In this document: piece by piece, positions 45,414 to 56,883 of the stretch
Layout of the letters: the number at the start of each line of letters is the position of its first letter
Position numbering within the stretch: the stretch's first letter is position 1
NCBI GenBank assembly: GCA_963920705.1
Contig: OY987225.1
Coordinates: forward strand, 2,244,501 to 2,308,500
Source of the DNA: Odiellus spinosus
Taxonomy: Eukaryota; Arthropoda; Arachnida; Opiliones; Phalangiidae
DNA: 64,000 nt
Reading direction: 5' to 3'
The notes under the pieces: generated by a model
Seen by the model: only the letters and a program-made list of their open reading frames with translations
The model's database searches: none
What the model was told of the DNA's origin: nothing
Translations under genes and position numbers: made by a program

Positions 45414-45730
45414 CCTTGGTGCAGGCTCAGTTAGTTAAAGTTATAGAATTTCCGTTGTTTCGGGCGCTCAGCTAACGAGTGTGGGTTTTGGTCTGTGTCA
45501 GGCGGTTAGCTACGTATCTAACTATTCAAAATTTGTAACTAATAGTCCCTAAGCTCACAGGCTGGCTTACATTATTACATAACATTATATCTAAAAGACT
45601 AAAATATTAAAATTAGGATATTTTTCTATTCATAATAAATACAAAGAATTTTCCATCCCCGACCCCGACTTGTTTTTCGCGGGGTTAGACCCACCCCGAC
45701 CCCGAATTTATTTTGAGCCCGTACTAACAC

Positions 45731-46052
45731 CAAGAATAGATTCAACACAAGAATATCGAACCGTACGCTAGTTTCGAGCGGGTGGAGCTTACTAGATTTG
45801 ACGTTATATGCGTTATGATTTTCAACTGATCACTAGCTTTCGAGGTCCGCGACAGAGAGCTAGCTCTGCCGGCAGCGCCTATCCCCGCAGCCTGATATCC
45901 TCCCCCCCGCACTTATCGTAGAAAACAGCCAACCGCTTCCTGTGCACGTGACATGAGGCGCGGCGTAAGACCTCCGTAGGCTCCATCCACTTGAGACTAG
46001 CGCGCGGACAAAGGTATAGCTCTTCCATATTCTTGTGTTAAATCTATTCTTG
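45731..46052 (+). mobile_element. MITE family C, copy 3
   Basis: Perfect 7-bp duplication CTAACAC (45724-45730 and 46053-46059); 322 bp. It abuts a possible IR-B exon. Confidence 0.9.
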
Positions 46053-46059
46053 CTAACAC

Positions 46060-46381
46060 TACATTGGATAATGACTCAACGTCTTTGGAATTGAAAATGC
46101 ATTGCACTTGGTATTTGAAAAAAAAAATGTGAATATAAATTCGGGCCAATAACGTTATTTCAGCCTTCAATAGCGCCTGTAATTTCCTAATATCATAAGA
46201 ATAGTCAACGTTTGATACCAAATGTCTTATGCATCAAAAACCAGCCAATTATTTCAATTTAAAATATATTTAACTTAAAAAAGCCATATATCACCTCGTT
46301 TCTCAATTTGTTCAGCCTTGTCGGCCAATCGAGAATCATTTCTTCTTGTTCATGTAAAACCACGCTGAAAACGGAGAACAT
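46060..46381 (-). CDS. Possible 5' exons of IR-B
   Basis: Two open segments could be 5' exons. One runs from ATG at 46381 (MFSVFSVVLHEQEEMILDWP to LRNE, then GTGATA). The other, about 46172-46060, encodes ALLKAEITLLARIYI and YQVQCIFNSKDVESLSNV and is cut off by MITE C copy 3. Phases can be made compatible, but splice signals are weak and there is no strong homology. Could be chance open frames. Confidence 0.3.
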
Positions 46382-46399
46382 GTTTTAACGTCACTCGAG

Positions 46400-48157
46400 T
46401 TGTTAGTCATTTATGATCACTAAGGTTAGGCATATTCAAATCAAGCACTGTACAACACATAGCGCATTTTATACTCTTGTTCAAAGGGAGTTATTGTAAC
46501 TTTACGCGCGAAGCTATAACTTGGCGTGATTTTGCTTGCTAAGTTAATTTTAGTAGCTCCCATTATTGTAAAAAATTGTGTTTCTATAAAAAATATTTTT
46601 TTAAGGTTGATAAGCAAGCCATCTTTATGTAATATATTCCCATTTTGAGAAAAATAAACATGAATATAACGAACTTCTGATTCGACATACTTAAAAATCG
46701 TTTTTTACGAATTAGCTGAAAGCAAATTCGACATTATCCAATTGGACACTGTTGCTTTCAATCGAAATCAAATAAATTCATGTAAGCGTCATCCCGTATT
46801 TTAATTAAAAATATTAAAATATTCAATTTGAAGGACCTCGGCTCGAAACGTCTCGTAATGTAGCTTTTCGTTCAATATCATGTATTTCCCCGCATTTCCC
46901 AATCTCCTCTTACATGAGGGATGCGAGTCTTCACCTAACAGGGAATAAAGGAAAAATTGGTATTGGTTTTGAGCGTTGCCAGCTGTCGTAAACTACGTAA
47001 AGAGTCTCATCGTAAATAAAACCCCAAGAGCTTATCCGTATTTTGTGGGCGCGCTCAGCATACCCGTGTGTAATTTCCACATCTTGACGTATTGACGGAG
47101 ATGAAAATTGGAAAAAATAAACCCGTTATCTTAGAGGTGGGCACCACGTTAAGCTTTGTAGAAATTAAAATTTCTTTCGTGTGATTGACTTCAGCTTTGA
47201 GCCCGTTTAATGTCTTTCAATAGACTCGATGTTAAAACTGCAATTCTGTGATATTATACATATTTTCTTTATCGTATATTACGCTCCCCTTTACAAATAT
47301 ATATAAAAAATGGTCATTTTTGGCGATGCTATTTAAGCCATTTCATTTTATAATCGCTATTTAAAAATATAACGTTGCTTAAAGTATAATTTTCATTATA
47401 GCTATTTAGCTGGAAGCACCAGACGGTTTTGAACTTTGATTTGGTATCTACCTTTTATTACATCTTTCAAATAGATGGCGTATTATATCAATCCAATAGC
47501 GATAAAATCCGTGAATCTCTAAGCTTTTCTGAAAAAGATTAAATTAAAGAATTAATCCATTTTGCTAAATTGAAGGTTGATCGTGTATGGTACACTACAC
47601 TCACAGGGTCTATTAACACGTTGGCAATGAATGAATTATTTTGTGGTTTCATTCTCCCTTTTAACAAAAAATAATTATTAGGTTTGGCTTAGTACTAATT
47701 GAAGTGTGTTTATTTATAATTATATAAAATAATTTACGAAATTAGACATTACATCAAGCCGCTGTGATTTAAGCTCCACCCACCTTATTATGTATGACGC
47801 ATGCATGTGCATGCGTGACTTAATTCGGGTACCGCTGTTTATGGGACTTCCTTATAAAGCTCTCTTAATTTACTTTGAAATATGATGTATACAGTTTTAT
47901 CAAGTCTTATTTTCTTTCATTGGAAGCTGAAATTATTATTTCCAAGGATTTTTACGTGTTGCTGATTTGGCCTCGACGGCCCAGTATTATAGAACATTAT
48001 CCTCCTCCCCCTTCTACGCGCTAATTCGGAGGAGTCGGTGAAGAGGGAAGCAATTTATATGCAGTGCAAGCAACACTGCTATAACAGTCCGGTTAAAAAA
48101 GGTCCAGTTAAGTAAGTTCCAGTTATTGAAATATATCTCCCTCCCAACCCCACTCTC
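46400..48157. other. Intergenic AT-rich DNA
   Basis: No gene recognised. A small palindrome ACGCATGCATGTGCATGCGT lies near 47797. Confidence 0.4.
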
Positions 48158-48160
48158 TGA

Positions 48161-48659
48161 CAAGGAGACTACCTGAGGTGTTTATCGCCGATTTTGTCGA
48201 AAATCTGCTATAATGTAGATCTATATAAAGATATGAAAAACCCCAAAAGGAGACGAAGCACTAACCAGTTGTTTGGACATGGCAACCGAATACGTTTTGG
48301 GCCATTAACCACCTTCGTCGAAAAAACGAAATTTCTATTCAGTATTTTTCCCAAAAATGGTATCAATTTTACCCCAACAAAGTCCCAATTTACCTATATA
48401 CGAACCATATTGCACATTTGACAATTTCCAAACAATATGAAAATTTTGAAAATGTTTCACAGGTAGCCCCTGTGAAACTGAGAAAATCCCATGCTCAAGA
48501 TTTTCTTCGATTGAACTGGCCAAAAACGTTTTCGGTTGCCATGGCCAAACTAATGGGTAGAGCGTCGTCTCCTTTTGGGGATTTTCATGTCTTATATAGG
48601 TCTACATTATATCAGACTTTGGACAAAATCGGCGATAAACACCTCGGGTAGTCTCCTTG
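48161..48659. mobile_element. Foldback element with about 100-bp arms, 3-bp TGA flanks
   Basis: Arms start CAAGGAGACTACC and contain GTGTTTATCGCCGATTTTGT and CCCCAAAAGGAGACGA, mirrored at the right. TGA flanks both ends. The middle has a second hairpin (TGTTTCACAGG...CCTGTGAAAC). Confidence 0.75.
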
Positions 48660-48743
48660 TGAGTTGATCTCTAACGGATGCGGGCTCGTGTCGCTACAGA
48701 GCCAAATTCCCTATTCTTCGAGCTGCTATTGATTCTGTTTTAT

Positions 48744-49082
48744 CAGAAGTAGATGAAACCCTCCTTTGAAGTCTACTACTCCAATGTTCCATATAGCGCT
48801 CCTCTCTGAATGGGTAAAATTCCCAATTTTACGAGTTAGAAGGGGTCCTACTTCACCCCCCCCCTGTCTACGGAAAATTGGAAATTCTCTCTCTCCACAA
48901 ACGACGTCGTTTTTTGGACGAACTCCAAGGCTGCTAGAGATATTCGCTCGACGAACTCCCGCTCCGAAAACATCTACCGTTAGGAGGCGTACTAATCGCG
49001 CCTTTTGAGAATAACCCATACAGAGAGGGGTAGACAAGACCCGGGAGTAATAGACTTCAATGGAGGGTTTCATCGGCTTCTG
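48744..49082 (+). mobile_element. MITE family A, copy 5
   Basis: 339 bp, perfect 7-bp duplication GTTTTAT (48737-48743 and 49083-49089), ends CAGAAGTAGATGAAACCC and GGGTTTCATCGGCTTCTG. Confidence 0.88.
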
Positions 49083-50182
49083 GTTTTATTCTTAGAAGTA
49101 TTGCGGTATTACCCGTAATCCGAAGTGTAAACTATCTTATACCTGTTTAGAATGAGAATTAAAATATTCAGCGTCTTACGTTTTATTCGAAAATTCCAGA
49201 AAGTAACTTACCGACAAAAATGTTCATGAAGTATATCTGCTTTTTTTTAATAACTCGCAAAGAGCAGAAAGTCACGGTAGTAGCTGCTAGGTCAACATTG
49301 GGGATCGTTAGAACAATTTCCCTTCATTTGCCAACAAGCTAAAGCTTTAAGTAAAATTACTAAATAAATAAAACACGTATACGTATTGATTTTATTTTTT
49401 ACCATAGAAAAATGTGTATTCGTATGTGTTGGAAAATCGAGGTTATAAAAGAACTATATAAACCAGAAACAATTATCATCTGGCCTGAAGAGATTACATA
49501 AATTAAATTTAAGCAAACGTAATTAAAAAATATTTTGTATATATAATCTCAAACAGAAAACACATAGGTGTGGAACATTGAACTAAAGTGGTATGGGCTA
49601 AATAGTATAGTATTATTATTAATAAAAAAAATTAATGTACACACCAAATACATACCCATTGAAGTACTCAAAAACATTGAAAACGGTCAAATTGTGTTAT
49701 AGACACGTAATGGGCTATTAATTTTGAATTCGCCACCGTTCTTTTAACTGCTTTACAATTTTTTTTCTCACTGTATAAATATTATCAATAAAATTGTAAC
49801 GCCGAATATCGAGCTTCTGCTCAAAATCAATTTATCTTTAGTTTTTCCTCCATTTAGATATGTAACCTTTCCTTTGCTTATAAGTTTCTTTTAGAATTTT
49901 CTTTAATCACCCAATTTTATGACTTTTTGCGAGAGACTCGAAGCTACTGGCCAGGGCAAGATGCCCCTCGTCCGATCTACAAAAACGACCCTTCTCTGCT
50001 CCTCGGCTGGTAAACGACGTTGCGAGAATGGTCCCTAGCTGTAAATACTTAACCTCTATATAAAAAGAAGTTTGACCTTGCCAATGTTCTGATTCTGTAG
50101 CAATACAATACTTCGTTTTCAAATATTTTGTTACCCATCTCTAAAACCTTTAAGTCGATACAGCTTTTATCACATTTTATGA

Positions 50183-50540
50183 TTTGTTTTCTCGGGTCTT
50201 GCTCGCCGGCCCTTTCAAAGACAACGCACTATCCCTAAAAGCCTGGCACACCAGTGCAGGTGGCTTTCCAGGAGGTATTACAGCGAACGATAGTGTGCGC
50301 AGCAACCCCCTCCTCTCCCTACCTGGACGTGCGCAGGGTAGGTGGGTGGTATCACGTGCCTTGTCGAGGTGAGGGGGCCCGAGTTCTGGGGTCCGCCCTA
50401 GTTCCGCTAAATGGTGGCACTCCGTCTCGCCCCAGCTCGGCCGGCTCTGGAGGATCTGGTGCTGTCCCCAGTGCCTGCCTCGGCGTCATCCCTACGCTAG
50501 TGAGTCGGTCCTTGGGGCCACGGACGGCTAATGTCAGTGA
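50183..50540 (+). mobile_element. GC-rich retroposon-like segment
   Basis: It shares GTGCGCAGGGT, GAGGTGAGGGGGCCCGAGTT and TCCGCCCTAGTTCCGC with the retroposon at 38874-39428. No tail or duplication found, so it is an old or truncated copy. Confidence 0.55.
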
Positions 50541-50571
50541 TATTCTTCATCGCGACTCATTTGGATATGGT

Positions 50572-50824
50572 TTAACATTGTAGTTTTTTCGTTCTATAAT
50601 ATGATATTATAAATTCAAATAATAGTAATGAAACGGATATTAATTGTCCTTGAATGAATAGTTCTAAGACGGGAATAATGTTCTCGAGAGTTATTGAATT
50701 AGTATCTGTCGTTTTAGGATGCCAAGTTATTGAATCTAGGTGAAATTGGTAATGGGCATCCAACCAATACGTCCATTTGTTTTCCAGGACAGAAAGAGTT
50801 CTGTTTTCGAAGAAATTAATGAAC
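50572..50824 (-). CDS. IR-A last exon
   Basis: One base plus 83 codons and stop; FINFFENRTLSVLENKW at the start, C-terminal helix PVLELFIQGQLISVSLLLFE, tail SYYRTKKLQC. Confidence 0.9.
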
Positions 50825-53800
50825 CTAAGGTTATTGTTTTAACTACATTTGCAAAAGGTAAAAATGGTTCGAATTGTAAACTCTCTAAGCTGAGCAACAC
50901 TTATTTCGGACAACAATAATCCATTTTTGTTCCTACAAACGGGTAATGAAACCGGCGAGCAGTTCAGTTTGTCACCCAAAATTGGATATGAAGGTGATTT
51001 ATGAACCAATATAAGAAGTGTCGTCATTAAAATTCATAAATCAAATAGGCCTGCTAATTGGCTGCCATTTCATTTCCTTGTATTCCATTCCACCTTGAGG
51101 TGGCAAATCGTACAAAGTCAGGCCATGTACTCGCATGTACCTTTACATCTAAGTATATATGAATCCGTAGGGTAGTTTTGTTCGTGTTGCCAGAGGTATA
51201 TAATAACCCCCTTCGGGGGGAAGTATGAAAGGTAGGCAAAATCGACGAACAACGAGTGCCCGGCGTAAATCGCGGCGGATCGACACACCGCTTTACTCCC
51301 AAAAAATAGTTACACCATTTTGAACCTCACTAAATTTTCCCTACGCACACTTCCGGAACTCGCGAGCTGAAGTCAACCTTCGACTCCATTTTAACAGACA
51401 GCCTGACTCCTGAGACAGGAAGTTCTAAACGCAAATCGAGCCGTCTTGTTTATAAAAAGACCATTTACTAGAGTAGCGACATTGAGAAGTCCAGCGCGAG
51501 CTAGTGGCCTAGATAGTCAGCAGCGGGCTCTTGTTGTTCGTGATTTTTAGCATTGGTAATATAGGGGCTTTCATACTTCCCCCCGAAGGGGGTTATTATA
51601 TACCTCTGGTGTTGCGAATTCGAGGTCGAATTGACTAAAGCGTGCATTTTCATACTCACATGAAATCAATGTGCTTTTTGAGTTTTTTGTTTTTTGACAT
51701 TTCGTAAGATAGCGGGTAGACGAGGTACATTTCACTAATTGGTTTGGATAAATAAAGTAGCGGTAATTCGTCTTTTTCCAATAGCCTCTCCTCGACGCAC
51801 GCTCCAATGGTGAAATAAAGCACATACTTCGAGAAAAAAAGAACATCATCCTCTTCAATTTCCTGGTAAAAGTGCGACGAAGCCATATCAAACTGGTCGA
51901 AGCGTTTCATATTATTAACCACGTATTTGAATTTAGTTTCTTTTGATGCCTGGACGGAAGATTTATTATTATTTGGGGAAATTCAAATTTTCCTAGAGAT
52001 AAGTGAAAGCGTAATTTGGTTTTTTACATTAAGTCACTTTAAAACGTACCATTATTTGCAGAAAACGATCTTCCGATTGTCCATCTACGCATCTGGGTTG
52101 CCAAGAAGATCGAAAAGTAATTTCACCGACGTCTCTGATGTACTTGTATTCGACGAACGAGTACTTCGATTTCATCGCGCCGGTTACTGCATTAACTATT
52201 ACAACACACGCCAAGAACCATGTTCCACAAATTATCCTTTGACTAACTCGTTTAGTGATGATTCCAAAAGCTTTATACGGATTCCAAAAACGTATTTGTT
52301 AAAAATAGCAAAAGCTTCTTTGCAGTAAAACAAAATCTTGCAATCTATGTAGGAATGTTTCAGCCAATCATCGTAATGGAATACATTTATGGGCAAGGAC
52401 AACACGTGTCTGCCCATCAACGCAGTGATACCGAACTATTCCCGCATAGCGCCATATTGCCTAACTAGACCTTGCGCGGCCAAATTTCGTGTTATTGACT
52501 TGAAAGGCTTAACTTAACCAAAAAGGGTGCTAACTGATATATCGGATGAATTTTGCTGCCCACCACAGATCCCACTCCAATTTTAGCCCCGAACGTAAGG
52601 CCACGAGGGCCATTAATGCAACAACAACCACACCATGGATGTATAAAGAACTAACGTTCATGGATATTGCACTCCGAGAAAAACGCGTGAACAGAATGCG
52701 CCATGTTCACTGGCGTCATCTAGTAACGATGTTTGTCGTTAGACAGGAAGTGTAACATTACGTCACATTTAAAACTGAAAAACTGCAGAACGTGCAGACG
52801 ACAATTTGTAAACAGGAAATCCGTTTCGCAAAAATTTCCCAAAAAGAGCCCCACTTCCGCCGTCGCTAGCGGACGATATTATCCGAACTCGTGCTCTACT
52901 GAAAATGCCTTACAGAAGGTAAGAGTGCAATATCCATGAACGTTAGTTCTTTATACATCCATGACCACACCAACACAAAAGGAAATAGGCAAAACACCGA
53001 GGTCCGGTGGATTCCACCACCGATGCCTAAGCTGTAACCAATAGATCAGATGACATTATAAGAAATTGTAAGGCTGTACAAAAACGTTTTTGACAAAGTC
53101 ATTGTTTCAACGCTTCAGGCGCGAAATTTATCCACCATCGCAATTCCCAAATACGCATATATCATGGCAACGATAAAAAAAACGCACAGCAGAAACATCT
53201 TCCCAGTATTTGAACGAGCACTACAAAATGGACTGACCTTTAGCAGAGAGCAAATGCAGTTAGCACAACATAGCATCATAATCCTAGCACTAACCATCAC
53301 CAAGGGCCTAGAAATAGCTCCATGGAACATACATGCAATATAAGCCATACCACAGTCGCAAGACTGAGCAGCTCTGCAAAGATTCCTTGGAATGGTAAAT
53401 TTCGTGGCAATATTTCTACCACAACACACTACGGAAAAGCCACCTTTAAAATATCTATTGTAAAAACACGTCGCGTTCAAATAACTAAAACAGCTCATCA
53501 TCTCCGCCTCGGTTCTCGCATTTTTCAATCCAGCCTAACTAATTACATTTTCGTTGGAAAGCAGTAGAATTGAGGTCGGAGCCGTGTCATTTCAAGATAA
53601 GATCAGATACCCGTAGAATACGCTTCCACGTCGTTCACCCAGGTACACCAAAACTACGCACCAATCTAGAGGGAGCTACTGGGTATCGTTTAAGCACGCG
53701 AACTGTTCCAGTACAATGTCACAGAAACGAATTTCAGGTTTAACACAGACAACCGATCATTAGTATATATAACACCAAAGCCAAAGATTTCAACGCTGGT

Positions 53801-56690
53801 CCTAAAGATACAATATAAAAGTCGTCTACGTCTCTCAGCTCTAAGTGGACGACGCATTGTCTCGAGCACCCAATATAGAAAAGGACATCGACACAGGATA
53901 CATGGAGGAACCACGCGTAGTGGCACACGCAACTATAACGTTACCGCATGAGAAAGAACTAATATTCCAAAAGGTCACGGCCAGAAACCCCACACGCCAG
54001 ACGCTAATGCTGCACTTACGGGCGAACACAATCGACAAATTGCATACTGCACTAAAATCCTTCTGGTCCATATATTTTGCTAAATGTAGATAAAAAACAA
54101 TGATCAAAAGAAGATTCCAGTGGATCTAAAAAGAGTTGTAGGTTGAAGTTCAAGGGGCGTCATAATAATGTAAAAATACAACAAACGATTAATCCAGTCT
54201 AATTATCAAACAAGCCAGTCTAATTATCAAACAAGCCTGTCTAATTATCAAACAAGCCAGTCTTATTATCACATGTATAATTAAAGTTTATACCTCTTGT
54301 ATGGTTTATAAAAGCTAGCTCTTGTATGGTTTATAAAAGCTAGCTCTTGTATGGTTTATAAAAGCTAGCTCTTGTATGGTTTATAAAAGCTAGCTCTTGT
54401 ATGGTTTATAAAAGCTAGCTCTTGTATGGTTTATAAAAACTAGCTCTTGTATGGTTTATAAAAGCTAGCTCTTGTATGGTTTATAAAAACTAGCTCTTGT
54501 ATGGTTTATAAAAGCTAGCTCTTGTATGGTTTATAAAAGCTAGCTCTTGTATGGTTTATAAAAGCTATCTCTTGTATGGTTTATAATTTAAGCTAGCTCT
54601 TGTATGGTTTATAATTTAAGCTAGCTCTTGGGTTTGTTCCCATTTCGCCCAAATATTTCGCCCAAAATTATCTATTCCCATTTCGCCCAATCCTACTTCA
54701 CCCAAACGTATTATCATTTGGCCCAAAATTATCGATTCCCAATTCGCCCAAACCAAAATTTCCTTGTCCCAATTCGCCCAATCCCACTTCGCCCAATCGT
54801 TTTATCAGTTAGTAAAGAATTATCTATTCCCATTTCGCTCAACCTAAAATTCCTTTTCCCGTTTCGCCTAAAATTGTTAGGTTATGTTAGGTTAGGTTAG
54901 GTAGAAATAATTAAACAGGACGAAGGAACCGATCAAGAGGATTTTGTTCGCATATGCCTTGGGTGTGGATTGGGCGAAATAAGAATTTGGCAAAAATGGA
55001 ATTATGCGAAATGTGATTTGGCGAAATGGGAATTAGGGGAAATGGGATTGGACGAAATAGGATTGGGCCTAATAAATTGGGCTGATTGGGAATTGGGCCA
55101 GTTGGGATTGGGCCAGTTAGGATTGGGCCAATTGAGATTGGGCGAAATGGGAATTGGGCCAAATGTTTTGGGCGAATCGGGGTAGAACCAGCTCTTGTAT
55201 GGTTTATAATTTAAGCTAGCTCTTGTATGGTTTATAAAAGCTAGCTCTTAGCTAGCTCTTGTATGGTTTATAAAAGCTAGCTCTTAGCTAGCTCTTGTAT
55301 GGTTTATAAAAGTTAGCTCCTAGCTAGCTCTTGTATGGTTTATAAAAGCTAGCTCCTAGCTAGCTCTTGTATGGTTTATAAAAGCTAGCTCTTGTATGTA
55401 TTGTCGAGAATTCTGTCTCGTTAGTCATTAGACCACCATTTGTAACACTAACATGATAGGTAAAGTCAACAGCAGGCGCGAGGTGGTAAACACGCTTAAT
55501 TTCGCTGCTACATTTTAAATCATTGAGTTCAGCTTTGAGGGTTCTTTGAATTCAGACTCACGAACTCATAGTTCAGCTTTCGTATACACGTATAGTTCAA
55601 AGACTTCGTCTGCCCCCTCTAGAAGGAGTGTGAAGTATGCACTGGAGCAAACAATTTAATAAGCTATTTGGCTATTTTTTCCTCAATATGCCACTGTTCT
55701 CTTTACGACCAGACTGTAAAATGAAACAATAGTGACTTACGTTCGTAGAAGAAGGTCATTGTGCTCTCCCAAGTGTATTTAAAATAAAGTTGCAAAAATT
55801 TCTTCATTGTAATTATCATCTTATTTGAATCGCTGTTATGGAGGATTTCGGAAATTGAAAGTATAAAAGAGACTGTCATTAGTGATAAGAGTATTCCAAG
55901 CCAAGTCTGAAAAAATTATAAGAGATATTTTAGTTTTTGAATCGTTAATTCGGTTCGTTTACTACTAATAATCAGCTATATCCTAGGCCATAACGAACTA
56001 AGTCACCTAACGTATACCGTCCAAGGGGCACTAGGTTGGCTCACTGGATTAATGGAATCTTGTTATTCCCAGCCTTAAAGTGGTTTCCGATTGCAAAGAA
56101 AAATTAAGGCGTTAACACGCAAGTTATTATTTATTGGTATAAGCTGAATAAATAGTATTTGATTGGAGGAACTGCCTTTTTATTAATGCATTACTACGTT
56201 ATGAACGAAATAAGGCTTTAATTTTTCCGTCAGGCTCCCTTTAAGAATTCCCAGTGTAAAATGTATCCTGAACTGGCTATTATGATATTTAAACACTAAT
56301 AAACACTATGTTGATCATTTATTTTAAAATACCAATTCTTGTTGCAGGTTTGATTCATTATAAATTATTAAATTCACAACGACGTTTCCAAGCAATCGCT
56401 TCATTCTCAGGTCATATAGTCATACTTTATTACCCATTTGTCTGCAAAATCAATTTGAAACGAAGTAACTGAGACTGAGCGAGGAGTTGTAGCTAGCATA
56501 ATCAGAGGCGAGGCGCCGAAAGCTTTCGAAATTGCAGTCATACTGCCATTGGCCCTTTCAGTCAGCAGACCCAATGCGGATGGATAAAGCAAAAAATCTA
56601 TCCCCTTAGGATGACAAGGCCATGTAATACATGTTGCGGAGCGAAAAACGTTTGAACTTACTTCGGGAAGATCTTCACTGAAGTTCATAT
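50572..56690 (-). CDS. Ionotropic receptor (IR) gene IR-A, divergent type
   Basis: A second chemosensory IR. Exons in transcript order: about 56690-56434, 55906-55741, 52270-52050, 51949-51660, 50824-50572; every junction after the first acceptor is phase-consistent. Content: S1 end (GIDFLLYPSALGLL...SKAFGASPLIML...IDFADKW); M1 and pore (TWLGILLSLMTVSFILSISE to MTFFYE); M2/M3 region (PFGIITKRVSQRIICGTWFL, then VEYKYIRDVGE); S2 (FDQFDMASSHFYQEI, GACVEERLLEKDELPLLYLS); last exon with FINFFENRTLSVLENKW and the helix ENIIPVLELFIQGQLISVSL, ending KKLQC. The 3.4-kb intron 2 holds a MITE, a Ty3/Gypsy remnant and part of the 25-bp satellite; the 0.8-kb last intron holds MITE B copy 2. The 5' end (signal peptide, N-terminal domain) is not identified. 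It differs strongly from IR-B, so this is not a recent duplication. Confidence 0.87.
51190..51609. mobile_element. MITE family B, copy 2
   Basis: 420 bp in the last intron of IR-A, 51 bp from the S2 exon end. 5-bp duplication TGTTG (51185-51189 and 51610-51614). Nearly identical to copy 1. Confidence 0.9.
51660..51949 (-). CDS. IR-A exon: S2
   Basis: Acceptor after TCTTCCGTCCAG; 96 codons plus two bases, ASKETKFKYVVNNMKRFDQF to KKHIDF, donor GTGAGT. PISEMYLVYPLSYEMSKN fits the end of the IR ligand-binding domain. Confidence 0.88.
52050..52270 (-). CDS. IR-A exon: M2/M3 region
   Basis: Two bases plus 73 codons, FGIITKRVSQRIICGTWFLA to EDRFLQIM; donor GTACGT. A TTTTTAAC branch-like site precedes a weak AAAG acceptor. 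The W-x3-C-VVIVNAVTGAM helix followed by YKYIRDVGE is typical of IRs. Confidence 0.9.
52634..52963. mobile_element. MITE with CATGGATG ends and 7-bp duplication
   Basis: Arms of about 40 bp start CATGGATGTATAAAGAACTA and end mirrored. 7-bp duplication ACCACAC at 52627-52633 and 52964-52970. In an IR-A intron. Confidence 0.88.
53115..54090 (+). pseudogene. Ty3/Gypsy pol remnant (reverse transcriptase end, RNase H)
   Basis: Conceptual reading with several frame jumps gives family signatures in the correct order: FERALQNGLTFSREQMQLAQ (RT thumb), AALQRFLGMVNFVAIFLPQH (53368-53430), LAFFNPA, a diverged YAPI.RE.L.IV (start of RNase H, about 53650), TDNRSLVYITPKPK (about 53745) and DDALSRAPN (53845). 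Stops and indels are frequent and no LTRs were recognised. Old insertion in an IR-A intron. Confidence 0.85.
54190..54262 (+). repeat. 21-bp tandem repeat
   Basis: Three and a half copies of CCAGTCTAATTATCAAACAA with one extra G. Confidence 0.9.
54290..54630 (+). repeat. 25-bp satellite, left block
   Basis: About 13 copies of GCTAGCTCTTGTATGGTTTA plus TAAAA, the last ones with TAATTTAA variants. Continues at 55190-55398 after an inserted element. Confidence 0.95.
54631..55189. mobile_element. Foldback element with TTCGCCCAA arms and TTAGG core, inserted in the satellite
   Basis: 559 bp flanked by AGCTCTTG on both sides (54623-54630 and 55190-55197). Ends GGTTTGTTCCCATTTCGCCC and the mirror of GGTTCTACCCCGATTCGCCC. 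The left arm has many TTCCCATTTCGCCCAA-type units, the right arm their reverse complements. The centre (54876-54902) is GTTATGTTAGGTTAGGTTAG within a longer TTAGG run. Confidence 0.85.
55190..55398 (+). repeat. 25-bp satellite, right block
   Basis: Continuation of the 25-bp array, with extra partial AGCTAGCTCTT insertions that lengthen alternate units to about 36 bp. Confidence 0.93.
55741..55906 (-). CDS. IR-A exon: M1 and pore
   Basis: Acceptor TTTTTTCAG; 55 codons from TWLGILLSLMTVSFILSISE to FFYE plus one base, donor GTAAGT. The split codon becomes Pro in the next exon. Confidence 0.9.
56434..56690 (-). CDS. IR-A exon: end of S1
   Basis: Open from about 56688; the most convincing part is GIDFLLYPSALGLLTERANG to IDFADKW, donor GTAATA after TGG. 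The acceptor is uncertain. Confidence 0.6.
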
Positions 56691-56883
56691 TTGAAATCGT
56701 ATCGTGAGAAAGACCTTGAAAATGAACGCTTAAAACAAAATATTTTCAATAACGTGAATCGGTCTCATTTGAAACCCAGTGGACTTACTATTTAGGTTTA
56801 AAGCATGGTTACTGGTTATCTAACTGGGTACTACTTGGCTTGAAGTTAACAGTATAATATGCTGTACTTAAGCTACATGGTAC

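Noticed and set aside
53115..53528. Minus-strand 137-codon frame
   Set aside because: It is antisense to the clearly recognisable Gypsy RT/RNase H remnant on plus.
54628..55185. Open frames rich in FPFRPN and LGEMGL repeats
   Set aside because: Translations of mirrored tandem units in a foldback element.
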